From Pseudomonas sp. HAR-UPW-AIA-41 (GTDB lineage Bacteria > Pseudomonadota > Gammaproteobacteria > Pseudomonadales > Pseudomonadaceae): 64,000 nucleotides of DNA. The DNA is taken from positions 1 to 64,000 of the forward strand of contig NZ_NSLB01000009.1 of the NCBI RefSeq assembly GCF_002304225.1, read 5' to 3'. Below the pieces are notes generated by a model, which saw only the letters and a program-made list of their open reading frames with translations, was not told where the DNA came from and searched no databases. This document shows positions 9,141 to 19,900 of the stretch, piece after piece. Within the stretch, counting starts at the first letter, position 1. The number at the start of each line of letters is the position of its first letter. Position numbers and translations under genes: made by a program.

Positions 9141-10109
9141 ATGCGTCCTGCGTATTCCCGCTATCCCTATGTCTGCCTGATGCATGCGCTGGGCCTGGGG
9201 CTGCTCATGGCGGTCTATCAGCACTGGCAGTTGCCGTGGTTTCTGAGTATTCCGGCCTATCTACTGCTGGCGCTGTGGCCTTGGCTGGGACCTTGGCGCC
9301 AGCATGAAGAGCAGGAGCCGGCGGTGTCGGTCGAGCCGGTTGGCGAGTCGGCTGATACATGGCGAACGGCCTGGCGTGAGGCGCAGGAGCACGCGCTGCA
9401 ACCGCTGCATGACGGGATCGGACAGTTGCAGCATATTCAGGAGGCGCAGCAGCAACTGCTGCTGGCGGTGGTCCTGGAGCCATGCCCGGCCATGCCGTCG
9501 GTGACCCACGACGGGGACTTGTCGGAGCAACTGCAGAGTGCCCGTGCGCCGCTGACCGAGTTGCAGGCTGGGCAGGAGCAGCGTCAGGTGCTGGTCAGTG
9601 GCCTGCAGGCGCGCAGCGGTGAAATCCAGCAGGTGGCGCAGACCATCCAGAGTATTGCCAGCCAGACCAATTTGCTGGCGCTGAATGCCGCGATCGAGGC
9701 CGCACGTGCTGGCGATGCCGGCCGAGGTTTTGCTGTCGTCGCCGATGAAGTGCGTAATCTGGCTGCAAGAACTGCTACTGCGACCGAAGATATCAACCGT
9801 ATGGCTGGAGAAATCCAGCAGCAGACAGCGGCCGCGGCAGCTGGTCTGGAAGGGCAGGCGACCCGTCTTGAGCAAGCACTACAGGGACTGGATGAGGTGG
9901 GCCAGCGCTGGCAGGAGTTGCAGCAGCAGGCGCAGAACGATGGGGCCGCTCAAGAAGTGTTCGAACGAGCCTGGAATGACAACCTATCCCGTCAGCAGGA
10001 GTTCTTGTTCGCCTTGCAGGAGCCCTGCAGCAACCTGCAGGAGTTGGCCGAGCAGCTGTCCGCCTGCGCACAGCATCTCAGCAGCCTGCCCGAGGGCGCT
10101 GCTCATTAG
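9141..10109 (+). CDS. Short membrane-anchored MCP-like signalling protein
   Basis: A 322-residue protein with two closely spaced hydrophobic segments (about residues 12-29 and 33-50) and almost no periplasmic loop between them, so no outside sensor domain. Residues about 150-260 carry an MCP signalling tip ([18 protein letters not shown], then [20 protein letters not shown]). There is no HAMP domain, and the C-terminus lacks a CheR/CheB-binding pentapeptide. Its 3' end overlaps the facing binding-protein gene by 4 bp. It resembles orphan transducers; input and output partners are unknown. Confidence 0.75.
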   Translation: MRPAYSRYPYVCLMHALGLGLLMAVYQHWQLPWFLSIPAYLLLALWPWLGPWRQHEEQEPAVSVEPVGESADTWRTAWREAQEHALQPLHDGIGQLQHIQEAQQQLLLAVVLEPCPAMPSVTHDGDLSEQLQSARAPLTELQAGQEQRQVLVSGLQARSGEIQQVAQTIQSIASQTNLLALNAAIEAARAGDAGRGFAVVADEVRNLAARTATATEDINRMAGEIQQQTAAAAAGLEGQATRLEQALQGLDEVGQRWQELQQQAQNDGAAQEVFERAWNDNLSRQQEFLFALQEPCSNLQELAEQLSACAQHLSSLPEGAAH

Positions 10110-10891
10110 TCCGATGCTTGTTGCTCGGTGCGCAAGTGCATGCGCTGACGCCACTGCTGCAGCTCTCCGGAGGCCTTGAGCTCGCTGTAGGCATGTTCAA
10201 GTCGGGCTAGCAGCTCATCAGCGCGTGGGCTGTGACGTGACAGCAGCAAGCTGACTGGCAGGCTATGCAGGGTCAGACCCTGCAGGGCGGGTTGGCCACT
10301 GTGCGCCAACGCTTCCTCGACCGGTGGCTGATAGGCCAGCAGATAATCGCTGCGTTCCCGCTGCAGTAGTTCGATGGCTGCCAGGTGACCATGTGCCTTG
10401 CTCAGACGCAGCTGCAGACTGGGATCGTCGAGCAGTTGGCGCGCCTCGGGTGCCCAGTAGGTAAAACCATGGATCAGCAGCAGGCGCTTGCCGCGCAGAT
10501 CTTGCGGTAACTGGGGGGCGGCTTGTCCGGTGCGGAAATAGAGGCGCAGATCAATCCAGCCGATAACTTCTTTACCGGTCAGTACATGGGCGCTGATTGC
10601 CGGATTGCCGGTGGCGCCAAGGGTCAGCTCGGTCGTTCCGGTTGCCAGGTTGTGATAGAGACGGGCTGGTGGGTAAGGAGTTAGCTCGACGCTGAGCCCG
10701 GCTTGTTCGGCCAGGCGTTTGGCAAATGCGAGCATGCTGCCTTGGGGCTGTTGCTGTGCGTCGAGGTAGGAGAACGGCGGGAATTCGAGAAAGCCGATAC
10801 GAACTGGGGCTTCGCTACTGGCATGGGATGTGCCCGTTGCCAGCAGGGCTCCCAGGATCATGCTCAACACTATCCGACCGTTGTGCTGCAT
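10106..10891 (-). CDS. Periplasmic amino-acid-type solute-binding protein (SBP_bac_3)
   Basis: A 261-residue protein with an N-terminal signal peptide ending near TSHASSEA, then a type II periplasmic binding fold opening with [15 protein letters not shown], the usual start of SBP_bac_3 proteins. No permease or ATPase genes are nearby, so it may act as a ligand sensor rather than in transport. It lies 93 bp downstream of the diguanylate cyclase gene on the same strand, with no clear terminator between, and could be the sixth gene of that operon. GGGAGAG precedes the ATG. Confidence 0.75.
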   Translation of the reverse strand: MQHNGRIVLSMILGALLATGTSHASSEAPVRIGFLEFPPFSYLDAQQQPQGSMLAFAKRLAEQAGLSVELTPYPPARLYHNLATGTTELTLGATGNPAISAHVLTGKEVIGWIDLRLYFRTGQAAPQLPQDLRGKRLLLIHGFTYWAPEARQLLDDPSLQLRLSKAHGHLAAIELLQRERSDYLLAYQPPVEEALAHSGQPALQGLTLHSLPVSLLLSRHSPRADELLARLEHAYSELKASGELQQWRQRMHLRTEQQASD

Positions 10892-10984
10892 GGATTGCTC
10901 TCCCGTAGCCCGAGGTCAGATTGCTGCTGTGAGTAGCCCCGGGCTTGCCTGTCTGTGGTGTATTGTCAGCTTACGGATACCCCT

Positions 10985-12619
10985 TCAACTGGCCACTTGT
11001 ACCTGGTTGCGCCCGCCGTGCTTGGCGGCGTACAGCGCTTGGTCGGCCCTGGTCAGCAACTCACTGGCCGTCAATTCACCATTGCTTTGCGCCACGCCGG
11101 CACTGAGCGTGCAACGAAAGTCCCGGGAGCCGTCCTGGAAGGTTAGTTGGGAAAAGTGCTGACGAATCTCGTCAATGATTCTCTGTGCTTGCTCACTGTT
11201 GCAGTCAGGCAGTACGGCAAGAAACTCTTCGCCGCCATAGCGTCCCAGGCTGTCGATCTTGCGCAGCCGCTGACGCAGCAGGTTGGCCAGGGCGCGTATG
11301 ACATTATCGCCGGTAGGGTGGCCATACTTGTCGTTGACCTGCTTGAAGTGGTCGATATCGAGCATCACCAGGCTGGCCGGACGTCTACTGCGAATGGCGC
11401 GCGCCACTTCGTAGCTCACTTGCTCCTTGATATCGGCGTGCTTGAGCAGGCCCGTGAGGCTATCGCGGGCCAGGGCGTTGGACAGTTGCCGGGCTCGCTG
11501 GGCGCGGGAGAACACGCTGGTGATGAGGGCATTGTCGCTGATCGGCTTGGTTACGAAGTCGTCGCCGGCGCGCAACAACGCCCGCATCTGTCGGCTCAAA
11601 TCGGTTTCTGCAGACAGGTAGATGATTGGTACACGCAGCCAGTCATCATTGAAGCGAATGATCTGGGCCAGCTCTGGTCCTTCGCAGTCAGGCATCTGCA
11701 CATCGAGGAGGAGAACCTCAGGTGCGAAACGTGCCATGTATTCGAGAACAGTGCTGGGCTCATGGCAGACCTGTACATGCATGTGGTGCTGGCGCAGGAC
11801 CAGCGCGTAGCGATTGGCCAGCTCCAGATCGTCGTCGACTATCAGTACCCGATAGGGTTGCCCCTGCTGCAGGCTGAATAGGCGCTGCAGGGCATTTTCC
11901 AGCGCGGGCAAATTGAGCGGCTTATGCAGGAAGCCGACGGCGCCGGCACGTACGGCGCGCAATTGGCTGGCGAAGTCGTTGTTGGAGCTGATGACCAGCA
12001 ACGGCAAGTCATTCGGGCCGGTGCGGTCGGCGAACAGTTCAGTTGCTGCGCTGTGGTCACTGTCGATGATCAGTGCGTCGACATCCTGCAGCGCCAGACG
12101 CAGCTCAAGGTCTGCCCGGGCCGCATACCAACGTGCCTGGTAACCGAAGTTCTGTAGCGTCAGCTCAACTGACTGACCCTGGACCGGGTCTTCCGCGAGA
12201 ATGACGATGCGTTGGTCGAGTGGGGTGCGGCGGTTCTCGTAGGCCAGGGCCAGTGGCTCGCTGTTACCAGCTTGGGCGGAGTCGCCTGCAAGGTGGGGCA
12301 GGTCGCACAGATCGGCGATGAAATCAGGCATAAGCGAGCTGTCGCAGCGCCCGGCCGCAAGCCAGTTGTTGCTCAGCTGTTCGAGGCGGCGAGCCTGTTC
12401 GCCGAGTTCGGCGAAGCCGAAGGTGCCGGCGCTGCCAGCCAGTTTGTGAAGCTGCTGCCGGATGGCCAGCAACAGTGGAAGTCGTGCTGACTCGTTGTCG
12501 GCTTTGTCCAGCGCGTTGGCCTGACGGCTCAGCTCGGGTAGCTCTCGTTGCAGACGTTGTCGGAACTGTTTGGCCAGCAGTTGCAACTGGCGTTGAAGTT
12601 CGGCAGCCGGGTCAGCCAT
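10985..12619 (-). CDS. Hpt-REC-REC-GGDEF response regulator (diguanylate cyclase)
   Basis: A 544-residue cytoplasmic output protein. An Hpt domain (about 10-110) carries the phosphotransfer His58 in QLHKLAGSAGTFG. REC1 (about 137-250) keeps the HKPL lysine but has weak conservation after its Asp (IIDSD). REC2 (about 258-375) is canonical: IVDDD, phospho-Asp near 305 in LLDVQMPD, and TKP lysine. The GGDEF domain (about 385-544) has a GGEEF active site and an upstream RKID that fits the RxxD inhibitory site, so it should make cyclic di-GMP under product control. Its ATG overlaps the REC gene's stop by 8 bp (ATGGCTGA), indicating translational coupling. It is the likely end point of the phosphorelay encoded upstream. 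Confidence 0.9.
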   Translation of the reverse strand: MADPAAELQRQLQLLAKQFRQRLQRELPELSRQANALDKADNESARLPLLLAIRQQLHKLAGSAGTFGFAELGEQARRLEQLSNNWLAAGRCDSSLMPDFIADLCDLPHLAGDSAQAGNSEPLALAYENRRTPLDQRIVILAEDPVQGQSVELTLQNFGYQARWYAARADLELRLALQDVDALIIDSDHSAATELFADRTGPNDLPLLVISSNNDFASQLRAVRAGAVGFLHKPLNLPALENALQRLFSLQQGQPYRVLIVDDDLELANRYALVLRQHHMHVQVCHEPSTVLEYMARFAPEVLLLDVQMPDCEGPELAQIIRFNDDWLRVPIIYLSAETDLSRQMRALLRAGDDFVTKPISDNALITSVFSRAQRARQLSNALARDSLTGLLKHADIKEQVSYEVARAIRSRRPASLVMLDIDHFKQVNDKYGHPTGDNVIRALANLLRQRLRKIDSLGRYGGEEFLAVLPDCNSEQAQRIIDEIRQHFSQLTFQDGSRDFRCTLSAGVAQSNGELTASELLTRADQALYAAKHGGRNQVQVAS

Positions 12620-13001
12620 GCACGCGGCTCCAGATACTGCGAACCTGGGCTGCCAGGGTCATCGGGTCGAATGGCTTTACGATCACTTCGCGGGCACCAA
12701 GCTGACGGTATTGTTCGATTTCCTGTGGTTGCACCTTGGCGGTCATGAAGGCCACGGGCACTTGTTCAATATCCACCAGCGCGCGCAGTTTGCTCAGGGT
12801 TGCCGGGCCATCCATGCCGGGCATCATGACGTCGAGCAGGATGAAGTCGGGATTAAAGCCCTGCACCTGATCCAGTGCTTCCTGGCCAGACAGGCAGCTG
12901 AGGACTTCGAAGCCGCCAAGCGTCTCCAGTGCCAGCTTGGCTACCGCCTGGATAGAGCGGTCATCCTCGACGTGCAGAATGCGTTTCAACTCGGCCATCA
13001 C
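12612..13001 (-). CDS. Single-domain response regulator (REC)
   Basis: A 129-residue stand-alone receiver with acidic pocket Glu12/Asp13, phosphoacceptor Asp57 (LLDVMMPGMDG), Thr87 and Lys109 (VKPFDP): a complete CheY/Spo0F-type set with no output domain. It lies 5 bp downstream of a histidine kinase and overlaps the Hpt-REC-REC-GGDEF gene by 8 bp. This position suits a shuttle taking phosphate from the receiver-less kinases to the Hpt of the next protein. Confidence 0.9.
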   Translation of the reverse strand: MMAELKRILHVEDDRSIQAVAKLALETLGGFEVLSCLSGQEALDQVQGFNPDFILLDVMMPGMDGPATLSKLRALVDIEQVPVAFMTAKVQPQEIEQYRQLGAREVIVKPFDPMTLAAQVRSIWSRVHG

Positions 13002-13006
13002 ATACC

Positions 13007-14995
13007 TCAGTTGCTATCCGGCAGTTCCGGATGAATGGTTTCGGCCAGGGGCAGGCTGAACCAGAAGGTGCTGCCCTGGCTGGAGCTGGTAAATCCGATT
13101 GTACCGTCCATGCGCTCGATCAGCTCTTTGCTGATCGCCAGGCCCAGCCCTGTGCCTGGGGTGCGGCGGCTGTCACTGGCATCAGCCTGGGCGAACTTAT
13201 GGAAGATACGTTCCTGAAACTCTGGCGCAATACCAGTCCCTTGATCGATTACGCTGACAACGACCTGGTCGGTGGATTGGGTGACGTCAATGATGACCGT
13301 GCTGCCCGGTGCCGTGAACTTGGCTGCATTGGAAAGCAAGTTAGCCAGCACCTGCTGTAACCGTAGCCGGTCTACTCTCACTTGTGCAGTGCAGTCACCT
13401 CGTAATTGCAGGGTTACGGCGAAGCGTTCGGCATAGGCCCGGTTACTATCGAGCGCCTCCTCCAGCAGCGGCTTTAGCGGCTGGCGGCGCAGTTCAAAGA
13501 CCAGCTTGCCGGCATTGAGCTTTTCCATGTCGAGCAGGTCGTTGATCAGCAGTGTCAGACGCTGGCTGTTCTGTTCGGCGATACGCAGCATTTCTTGTAG
13601 TGGCTCAGGAACCTCTCCGAGCGCGCCGTTGATGACCAGACCCAGCGCGCCGGCAATGGCGGTCAGTGGTGTACGCAACTCATGGCTGACGGTAGAGACA
13701 AACTCTGCCTTGAGGTTCTCGACCCGCTTGCGCTCACTGATGTCGCTCATAAAACCATGCCATTCGACACCCCCGCCTCGCAGGGCCTTGGGCATGGAGC
13801 GGGCTTCGACCCACAGTTGACTCTCTGGGGTTGGGCGTACGCGAAACTCTTCGTGCCAGGGGCTCAATTCGTTAGCGGAGCGAGCAATGGATTCGCGTAT
13901 CCGCGGCAGGTCATCGGGCAGTATTCGGGAGAACAGCAGGTGCGGCTGTTCAGCTGCCTGCTGCGGGCTGATACCGAAAATCGCCCGTATGCCCTCACTG
14001 GCGTAGGCAAAGTGGAAGTGTTCAGCATCCCGGCGCACAAACTGGTAAAGCATGCCTGGGAATTGTTCGGCGATGCGCTGCAGGCGTTGCTCCAGCTGCT
14101 GGTATTCGCGCATATCCTGCAAGATGGCCAGGTAGCCGATCAGGCGTTGATCGTTATGAATCGGCGAGAGATTCATCAGCACGGGGAACTCACCGCCATC
14201 GAGGCCCCGCAAATTCCACTCCTGGTGACTGGCGGTGGCTTTGCTGAGTACGGTGAACGCTGTGTCGGCATTATCCGGGACTGCCAAGTCCTGCCGCACC
14301 GCGTGTGCTTGCAGCTCGCGAAGGTCCAGCAAGCTGCATAGCGGCTTGCCCTTCAGGGCGCTGGCGCTTTGCCCGAGGAGCTGCTCAGCCGTGGGGTTGA
14401 GGAAGGTCAGTTGCCCTTCGGCATCGGTACATAGCAGTGCGCATCCGGCGCTGTTAAGCAACGCGCGCTGCAAAGCGGCCTCACGGGCATGCAGTATGGC
14501 TTGTCGGTGCAGGGCCAACTGGCGGCTGGCGAGGCAGCCGAGGCGCTGCAGGGCTTCGCGCTGAGCCGGGCTGAGCTGGCGCGGCTGGCGATCGATCACG
14601 CACAGCGTGCCGATGCGCTGGCCGTCCGGGCTGCTCACCGGCATGCCGGCATAAAACCGGATATGGGGGGCGCCTGTGACCAGTGGGTTGTCGCGAAAGC
14701 GCGGGTCATCCAGTGGGTCAGGCACCTCGAAAATCTCGGTGCCGAGTATCGCGTGGGTGCAAAAAGCCTGTTCGCGCGGGGTTTCGCGAGCGTCCAGGCC
14801 AACCCTGCTTTTGAACCATTGTCGTTGGTCGTCGACCAGCGACACGAGGGCAATCGGTGTTTCACAGATCAGTGCAGCCAGGCGGGTGAGGTCATCAAAG
14901 GCTTCCTCTTCTGGCGTGTCGAGGATCTGCAGATCAAGCAGCGCCTGTAGACGTGCATCCTCGTCTGGCGGTAGCGGATAGCGTCGATCATGCAT
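13007..14995 (-). CDS. Cytoplasmic GAF-PAS-PAS histidine kinase
   Basis: A 662-residue protein with no membrane segment. The GAF domain (about 15-165) is of the type with ETPREQAFCTHAI. Two PAS domains follow (about 165-290 and 300-415), then HisKA with phospho-His near 437 (STVSHELRTPLTAIAGALGL) and HATPase (about 535-650; N box NLLSNAAKF, G1 DQGTGI, G2 GTGLGLAISKELIERMDG). No receiver domain is attached. The catalytic half closely matches the two upstream kinases. Its ATG overlaps the preceding gene's stop by 8 bp (ATGCATGA). The signal is unknown; the GAF and PAS domains suggest an internal small-molecule or redox cue. Confidence 0.9.
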   Translation of the reverse strand: MHDRRYPLPPDEDARLQALLDLQILDTPEEEAFDDLTRLAALICETPIALVSLVDDQRQWFKSRVGLDARETPREQAFCTHAILGTEIFEVPDPLDDPRFRDNPLVTGAPHIRFYAGMPVSSPDGQRIGTLCVIDRQPRQLSPAQREALQRLGCLASRQLALHRQAILHAREAALQRALLNSAGCALLCTDAEGQLTFLNPTAEQLLGQSASALKGKPLCSLLDLRELQAHAVRQDLAVPDNADTAFTVLSKATASHQEWNLRGLDGGEFPVLMNLSPIHNDQRLIGYLAILQDMREYQQLEQRLQRIAEQFPGMLYQFVRRDAEHFHFAYASEGIRAIFGISPQQAAEQPHLLFSRILPDDLPRIRESIARSANELSPWHEEFRVRPTPESQLWVEARSMPKALRGGGVEWHGFMSDISERKRVENLKAEFVSTVSHELRTPLTAIAGALGLVINGALGEVPEPLQEMLRIAEQNSQRLTLLINDLLDMEKLNAGKLVFELRRQPLKPLLEEALDSNRAYAERFAVTLQLRGDCTAQVRVDRLRLQQVLANLLSNAAKFTAPGSTVIIDVTQSTDQVVVSVIDQGTGIAPEFQERIFHKFAQADASDSRRTPGTGLGLAISKELIERMDGTIGFTSSSQGSTFWFSLPLAETIHPELPDSN

Positions 14996-16952
14996 GATGG
15001 ATTGCCTCGGTCGCTGCCAGTGGCTGGTAGGTCAGTTCAAACCAGAAGGTGCTGCCCTGTCCGGGGCTGGAGTCGAAGCCGATCCGTCCGTTCATGTGCT
15101 CGATAAGCCTCCGGCAGATGGCCAGGCCCAGGCCTGTGCCGCCCTGTTGACGTGTGGTGGAGGCATCGGCTTGGGCGAATTTGCGGAATATCTGTGGTCG
15201 GAATGCCTCGCTGATACCTGGGCCCCGGTCTCGCACGCTAACCCTGACAAGCTCGTCCGTTATCTGCCAACTGAGGATCACCTGACTGCCCGCAGGTGAA
15301 AACTTGATGGCATTCGACAGCAGATTGGCCAGTACTTGTTGCAGACGCAAAGGATCGACCTTGACGCTGACATCTGTGCTGCTTTGCAGCTGCAGTTCTA
15401 CCCCCATCGGGGCGGCGTATGACTGCAGGCTACTCAAGGCATCCTCGAGTTGTTTAGCCAGGCTGCAATAGCTCAGTTCAAAGGACATCTTGCCGGCTTC
15501 GAGCTTCTCCATGTCGAGCAGGTCGTTGATCAACAGTGTCAGGCGCTGGCTGTTCTGCTCGGCGATGCTGAGCATCTCTCGCATGCTGGCCGGTACTTCG
15601 CCAAGCGCACCATTGACTACCAGCCCAAGAGCGCCGGCAATGGCCGTGAGCGGCGTGCGCAGTTCGTGACTGACGGTGGCGACAAACTCTGACTTGAGTC
15701 GTTCGATCCGCTTGTGTTCGCGGATGTCCTGACACTGCAGAATCAGGCATGGCTGCTGGCCGTCGACCCAGGCGGCACTGAGCAGGCAGTCGATAGCCTG
15801 ACCAAAGGCGTCTTTCAGGCGGCACTCCCATTGTTGTGGATGGGTGCGTGCTGCCTGCAGGTTGGCACTGGCCTGCACGCGGGCGTCCTCCACGACCAGA
15901 GTGAGCAGATCACCTTGCCGCAGATCGCCGGCGCTGCGTCCAAGCAGGTGGCAGAACTGCTGGTTGACGGCCAGCCAGTGCCCCAGCGGCGTGAGCAGTG
16001 CCATGCCCTGAGGCGCGGTGACGAAGGCCTGGGCAAAGCGCTGGCGCGATTCATCCAGGGCCTGACGCGCGCGCAGCTGCAGACGGGCCGAGCGCAGCAT
16101 GAGCAGCAGCAGTCCCCCGATGAACAGGGTCAGGCTCCAGGCCAAGGCACGCAGCCAGTGCATGCTGAGCGTGTCGGTGGCGGTACTGCGGGCCAGCAGT
16201 AACCATCGGCCGCCAGGCACCGGCAACTGCAGTTGGCTCTGAGCTGTGGCACGCCAGGTTGCACTGCCGAGCATGGGGAGGGCACTTTCGTCGTCTGGGC
16301 GACTGAACAGGGCTATCTCCAGTTGCATGCCGGTGGCCGTAGTCGGTAGTTCACGCAACAGCGAGGGAATGTCGATCACTGTGCTGATCAGTCCCCAATA
16401 GCGCCCGTCGGGCATGAATACCGGCACCCGGTAGGCCAGGCCCTGGCCACCCTGGCGCAGCTGGATGGGGCCATCCAGTACCGGCAGCCCATCATGAATC
16501 GCGCGTTGTACCGAGGGCCACTGCTGAGGGTTGTCAGGGTAATACAGGCCCATGGCGCCTTCATTGCCGGCCAGCGGGTAGACGTAGCTGATGCGGTTGT
16601 CCGGAGCCAGGGCAATGTTGCGGATATGCCGGCTTTGCCTGATCAGCCCCTCTATCCAAGGCTGTAGTGCTGCCTCGTCGATCACGCCATTGCGACTTTG
16701 CAGGTACGCGGCCAGACCCGTCGCCAGATGCAGGGTGCCATTCAGTTCATTGAGCAGGCCCGCGCGCAGTTCGCCGGCCTGGCTGCTGACCTGTTGGCGC
16801 TGGGTGACTTCCCGACGCAGTTGCACCTGTTTCAAAACCAGCTCGCTCAGGCCCAGTAACAGCAGAACTAACAGGCTGATCAGGCAAATCGGTAGACGAC
16901 CGCTGAGCCAGTGCCCGGTCGCGGGCGTAGCATCGTCGACCGGCAGGCTCAT
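14988..16952 (-). CDS. Membrane CHASE-PAS histidine kinase
   Basis: A 654-residue protein. TM1 is at about 22-42, a periplasmic CHASE domain at about 75-250 (AYLQSRNG, NIALAPDNRISYVYPLAGNE, VFMPDGRYWGL), TM2 at about 265-287 and one PAS at about 300-410. HisKA has phospho-His near 428 (TVSHELRTPL), and HATPase carries NLLSNAIKFSPAGS and GTGLGLAICRRLIEHMNG. No receiver domain is attached. CHASE domains bind small extracellular ligands in other families; the ligand here is unknown. The start overlaps the stop of the giant kinase gene by 4 bp (ATGA). Confidence 0.9.
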   Translation of the reverse strand: MSLPVDDATPATGHWLSGRLPICLISLLVLLLLGLSELVLKQVQLRREVTQRQQVSSQAGELRAGLLNELNGTLHLATGLAAYLQSRNGVIDEAALQPWIEGLIRQSRHIRNIALAPDNRISYVYPLAGNEGAMGLYYPDNPQQWPSVQRAIHDGLPVLDGPIQLRQGGQGLAYRVPVFMPDGRYWGLISTVIDIPSLLRELPTTATGMQLEIALFSRPDDESALPMLGSATWRATAQSQLQLPVPGGRWLLLARSTATDTLSMHWLRALAWSLTLFIGGLLLLMLRSARLQLRARQALDESRQRFAQAFVTAPQGMALLTPLGHWLAVNQQFCHLLGRSAGDLRQGDLLTLVVEDARVQASANLQAARTHPQQWECRLKDAFGQAIDCLLSAAWVDGQQPCLILQCQDIREHKRIERLKSEFVATVSHELRTPLTAIAGALGLVVNGALGEVPASMREMLSIAEQNSQRLTLLINDLLDMEKLEAGKMSFELSYCSLAKQLEDALSSLQSYAAPMGVELQLQSSTDVSVKVDPLRLQQVLANLLSNAIKFSPAGSQVILSWQITDELVRVSVRDRGPGISEAFRPQIFRKFAQADASTTRQQGGTGLGLAICRRLIEHMNGRIGFDSSPGQGSTFWFELTYQPLAATEAIHHA

Positions 16953-19900
16953 ATGTCCCCCGATACAGGCAGCTCAATCCAGAAACAGGCGCCCTGGCCA
17001 GGGGGCGATACAAACCCGACCTGTCCATCCATGCGTTCCATCAGCTCTTTGGTGATGGCCAGGCCAAGCCCGGTGCCGCCTTGTTGGCGTGTGTCAGAGG
17101 CGTCGGCCTGGGAGAACTTGCTGAAAATACGGGCCTGGAATTCGGCTGGAATCCCCGGTCCCTGGTCAATAACGCTGACACGGACAGTCTGTCTGGCTCG
17201 GCTCATGCGCAACTCAATCTGACTACCCGCAGGGGAGAATTTGGCCGCATTGGATAGCAGGTTAGCCAGTACTTGCTGCAGTCGCTGACTGTCGGCGCGC
17301 ACCTGGATCCCTGGCAGAGTTTGGCTGATGCGCCAGCCGACACCGAACTCGTCGGCATAGGGCTGGTTGTGTAGGAGGGCCTCTTCCAACTGCGCCAGCA
17401 GGTCCAGCTGGGCGAAGTAGAAAGTCATCTTGCCCGCGACCAATTTCTCCATGTCGAGCAGGTCGTTGATCAGCAGCCCCAGGCGTCGGCTGTTCTGGTG
17501 GGCGATCTGCAGCATGCCACTCATGGCCGCCGGCACCTCGCCCAGAGCACCGCCGACGACTAAGCCGAGTGCGCCGGAGATTGAGGTCAGGGGTGTGCGC
17601 AGCTCATGGCTGACGGTGGAGACGAATTCGTTCTTCATCTGCTCGATGCGCCGCTGTTCGGTGATGTCGCGTACCACGCCGATAAAGCGCCGGGCACCTT
17701 GGTACTGGATCGAGGAAACTGCCAGCTCCAGGTGGAACTTTGTGCCGTCGCGGCGCAGACCGAGCATTTCGCGGCCGCTGACGCCAAGGATGCGGGCGTG
17801 GCCAGTGTCGCGGTAGTTGCTGATGTAACCGTCGTGAGCACTGCCATCGGGCTCCGGCATCAGCAGGGAGACGTTGCGTCCGACTACCTCGCTGGCGCTA
17901 TAGCCGAAGATGCGCTCAGCAGCCTGGTTGAAGGACTCGATGCGGCCGTATTCATCAATAGCAATGATGGCGTCGATGACGTTATCGAGCAGGGTACGCA
18001 GATAGGCCTCACGCTCGATGACCATCTGCTCGGCGCGGCGCTGCTCGCTGATATCCCAGATGAAACCGTCGATCCACTGTAGATGGCCATGTTCGTCGTA
18101 TTCGCCGCGGCCTTTTTCGCTGACCCAGACGATATGCCCGTCGCGGTGGCGTAGGCGGTAGCTGAGCTCGAAGATCGCCTTGTTGGCCAAGTGCAGTTGG
18201 GTGCTGTAGGTGATCGCCAGGTCTTCGGGAACAACCACGCTGGCGTAACTGCGCACTCTATTGTCGATGAAATCGCTGGCTGGGTAGCCGGTGATGCGTT
18301 CGATCTCATCGCTGATATGGAACATGGTCCATGCCGCGTCGTTGCGACAGCGATAGGCCGCTCCGGGCAGGTTGCTGAGCATGCCGCGAAAGCGTTGCTC
18401 GCTGGCCTGCAGTGCCTGACTGAGGCTGACCAGCTCGCTGATGTCGGTGGCAATACCCAGATAGCCATTGAGCTTGGCTTCGGCGTCGTACAGCAGCGAC
18501 ACAGTCAGAAGCACCTGGCGTCGTCTGCCATCCTTGTGCAGGTAGGTCCACTGGCGGGTCTCCGCACCTTCCCGCCGGGCAACTTCAATGAACACGGCAA
18601 AGCCTTCGACCGGCTGGCCAAGCGTACTGCTGAGCTCTGCGCCGCGTGCGCGAACCTCGCTGTCCAGGTGGAACAGCGCTGGACTTTGCCGTCCCACCAC
18701 CTCGTGGGCACGGTAGCCGAGCAAGTGCTCGGCACCGGAGTTGAACAGGGTGATGAGACCATCGGTGTCTGTGGCAATCACCGAGACCTCGGTGCTGCTG
18801 TCCAGTACCGTCTGCAGGAACAGCTGGGTCTGACGGTTGTGCTGGTCAGCGCTGACCCGGGCGCTGATGTCCAGATGGGTGCCGTACATCATGAGCGGAT
18901 CGCCGGCCGCGGTACGGCTGAGCAGGCGGCCGCGTGCTTCGATCCACACCCAGTGACCATCTTTGTGGCGCATGCGAAATTCACAGAGATAGTGGCTGCT
19001 TTCACCCTCAAAGTGAGCCTGCAAGGCCTGGTTGGCGCTGGGCAGGTCATCTGGATGTGTCAGTTGTAGCCAGTGCTGGATGCTGTTTGGCTGCAGCTCG
19101 TTTGCCGCATATCCGATCAGTCCCAACCAGCGGGCATCGAAGTGGCAGTCACCCGTCTGAACGTTCCACTCCCAGGTGCCGCAGTTCGCACCCTCGAGGA
19201 TGCTGCGCAGGCGCTGGCGCTCGCGGGTCAGATCGCTCTGTGCCTGCTTGCGAGCGCTGATATCGAGTAGCAGTACGTGCCATAGCAGGCTGCCATCTGG
19301 GAGGCGCTGTGGACTGGCTTGGCCTCCCAGCCAAAGCTCGCCGCGTTGCGGGTGTTGGATACGGAACTCGCCAATCCACGGTTTCAATTGTTGCGCGGCC
19401 TGGGCCAGGGATGACTCGAAAACCGCCTGATCCTGGCTGGCGATGCGTTGGAACAGGGGACTGGCGTCTTGCCTCAGCTCATCCGGGTCGATCCCTGTCA
19501 GGTTCAGTAGTGCATCGCTGGCATATGGCAGCGTGCGCCGACCATCGGTGTGCAACTGCAGCTGCAGGAGAATCCCCGGTACCTGCTCGGTCAGGCGTTG
19601 CAGGCGTTGCAGCAGTTCGTCGCGCTGTTGCTCCTGCTGCTCTCGCTCCAGGATGGCGCTGACCCAGCGCGCGAGCAGCCGCATAAACTCAAGATCGGCA
19701 CTGTCGAAGGCTTGTGTTCGTGCCTCCCGCGCGGAAAAGCTCAGGGTGCCCCAGCGCAAACCCCTTACCCAGACCACGATGCCGATATAAGTCTCCAGGC
19801 CGAACTCGACATAGCCAGGGTGGTCAGCATGGGCGGAAGCCCCCATGTGTTCGATTGCCAGTACGTCATCACCTTGTTGGCGAGTTATCTGGCAGTAGGT

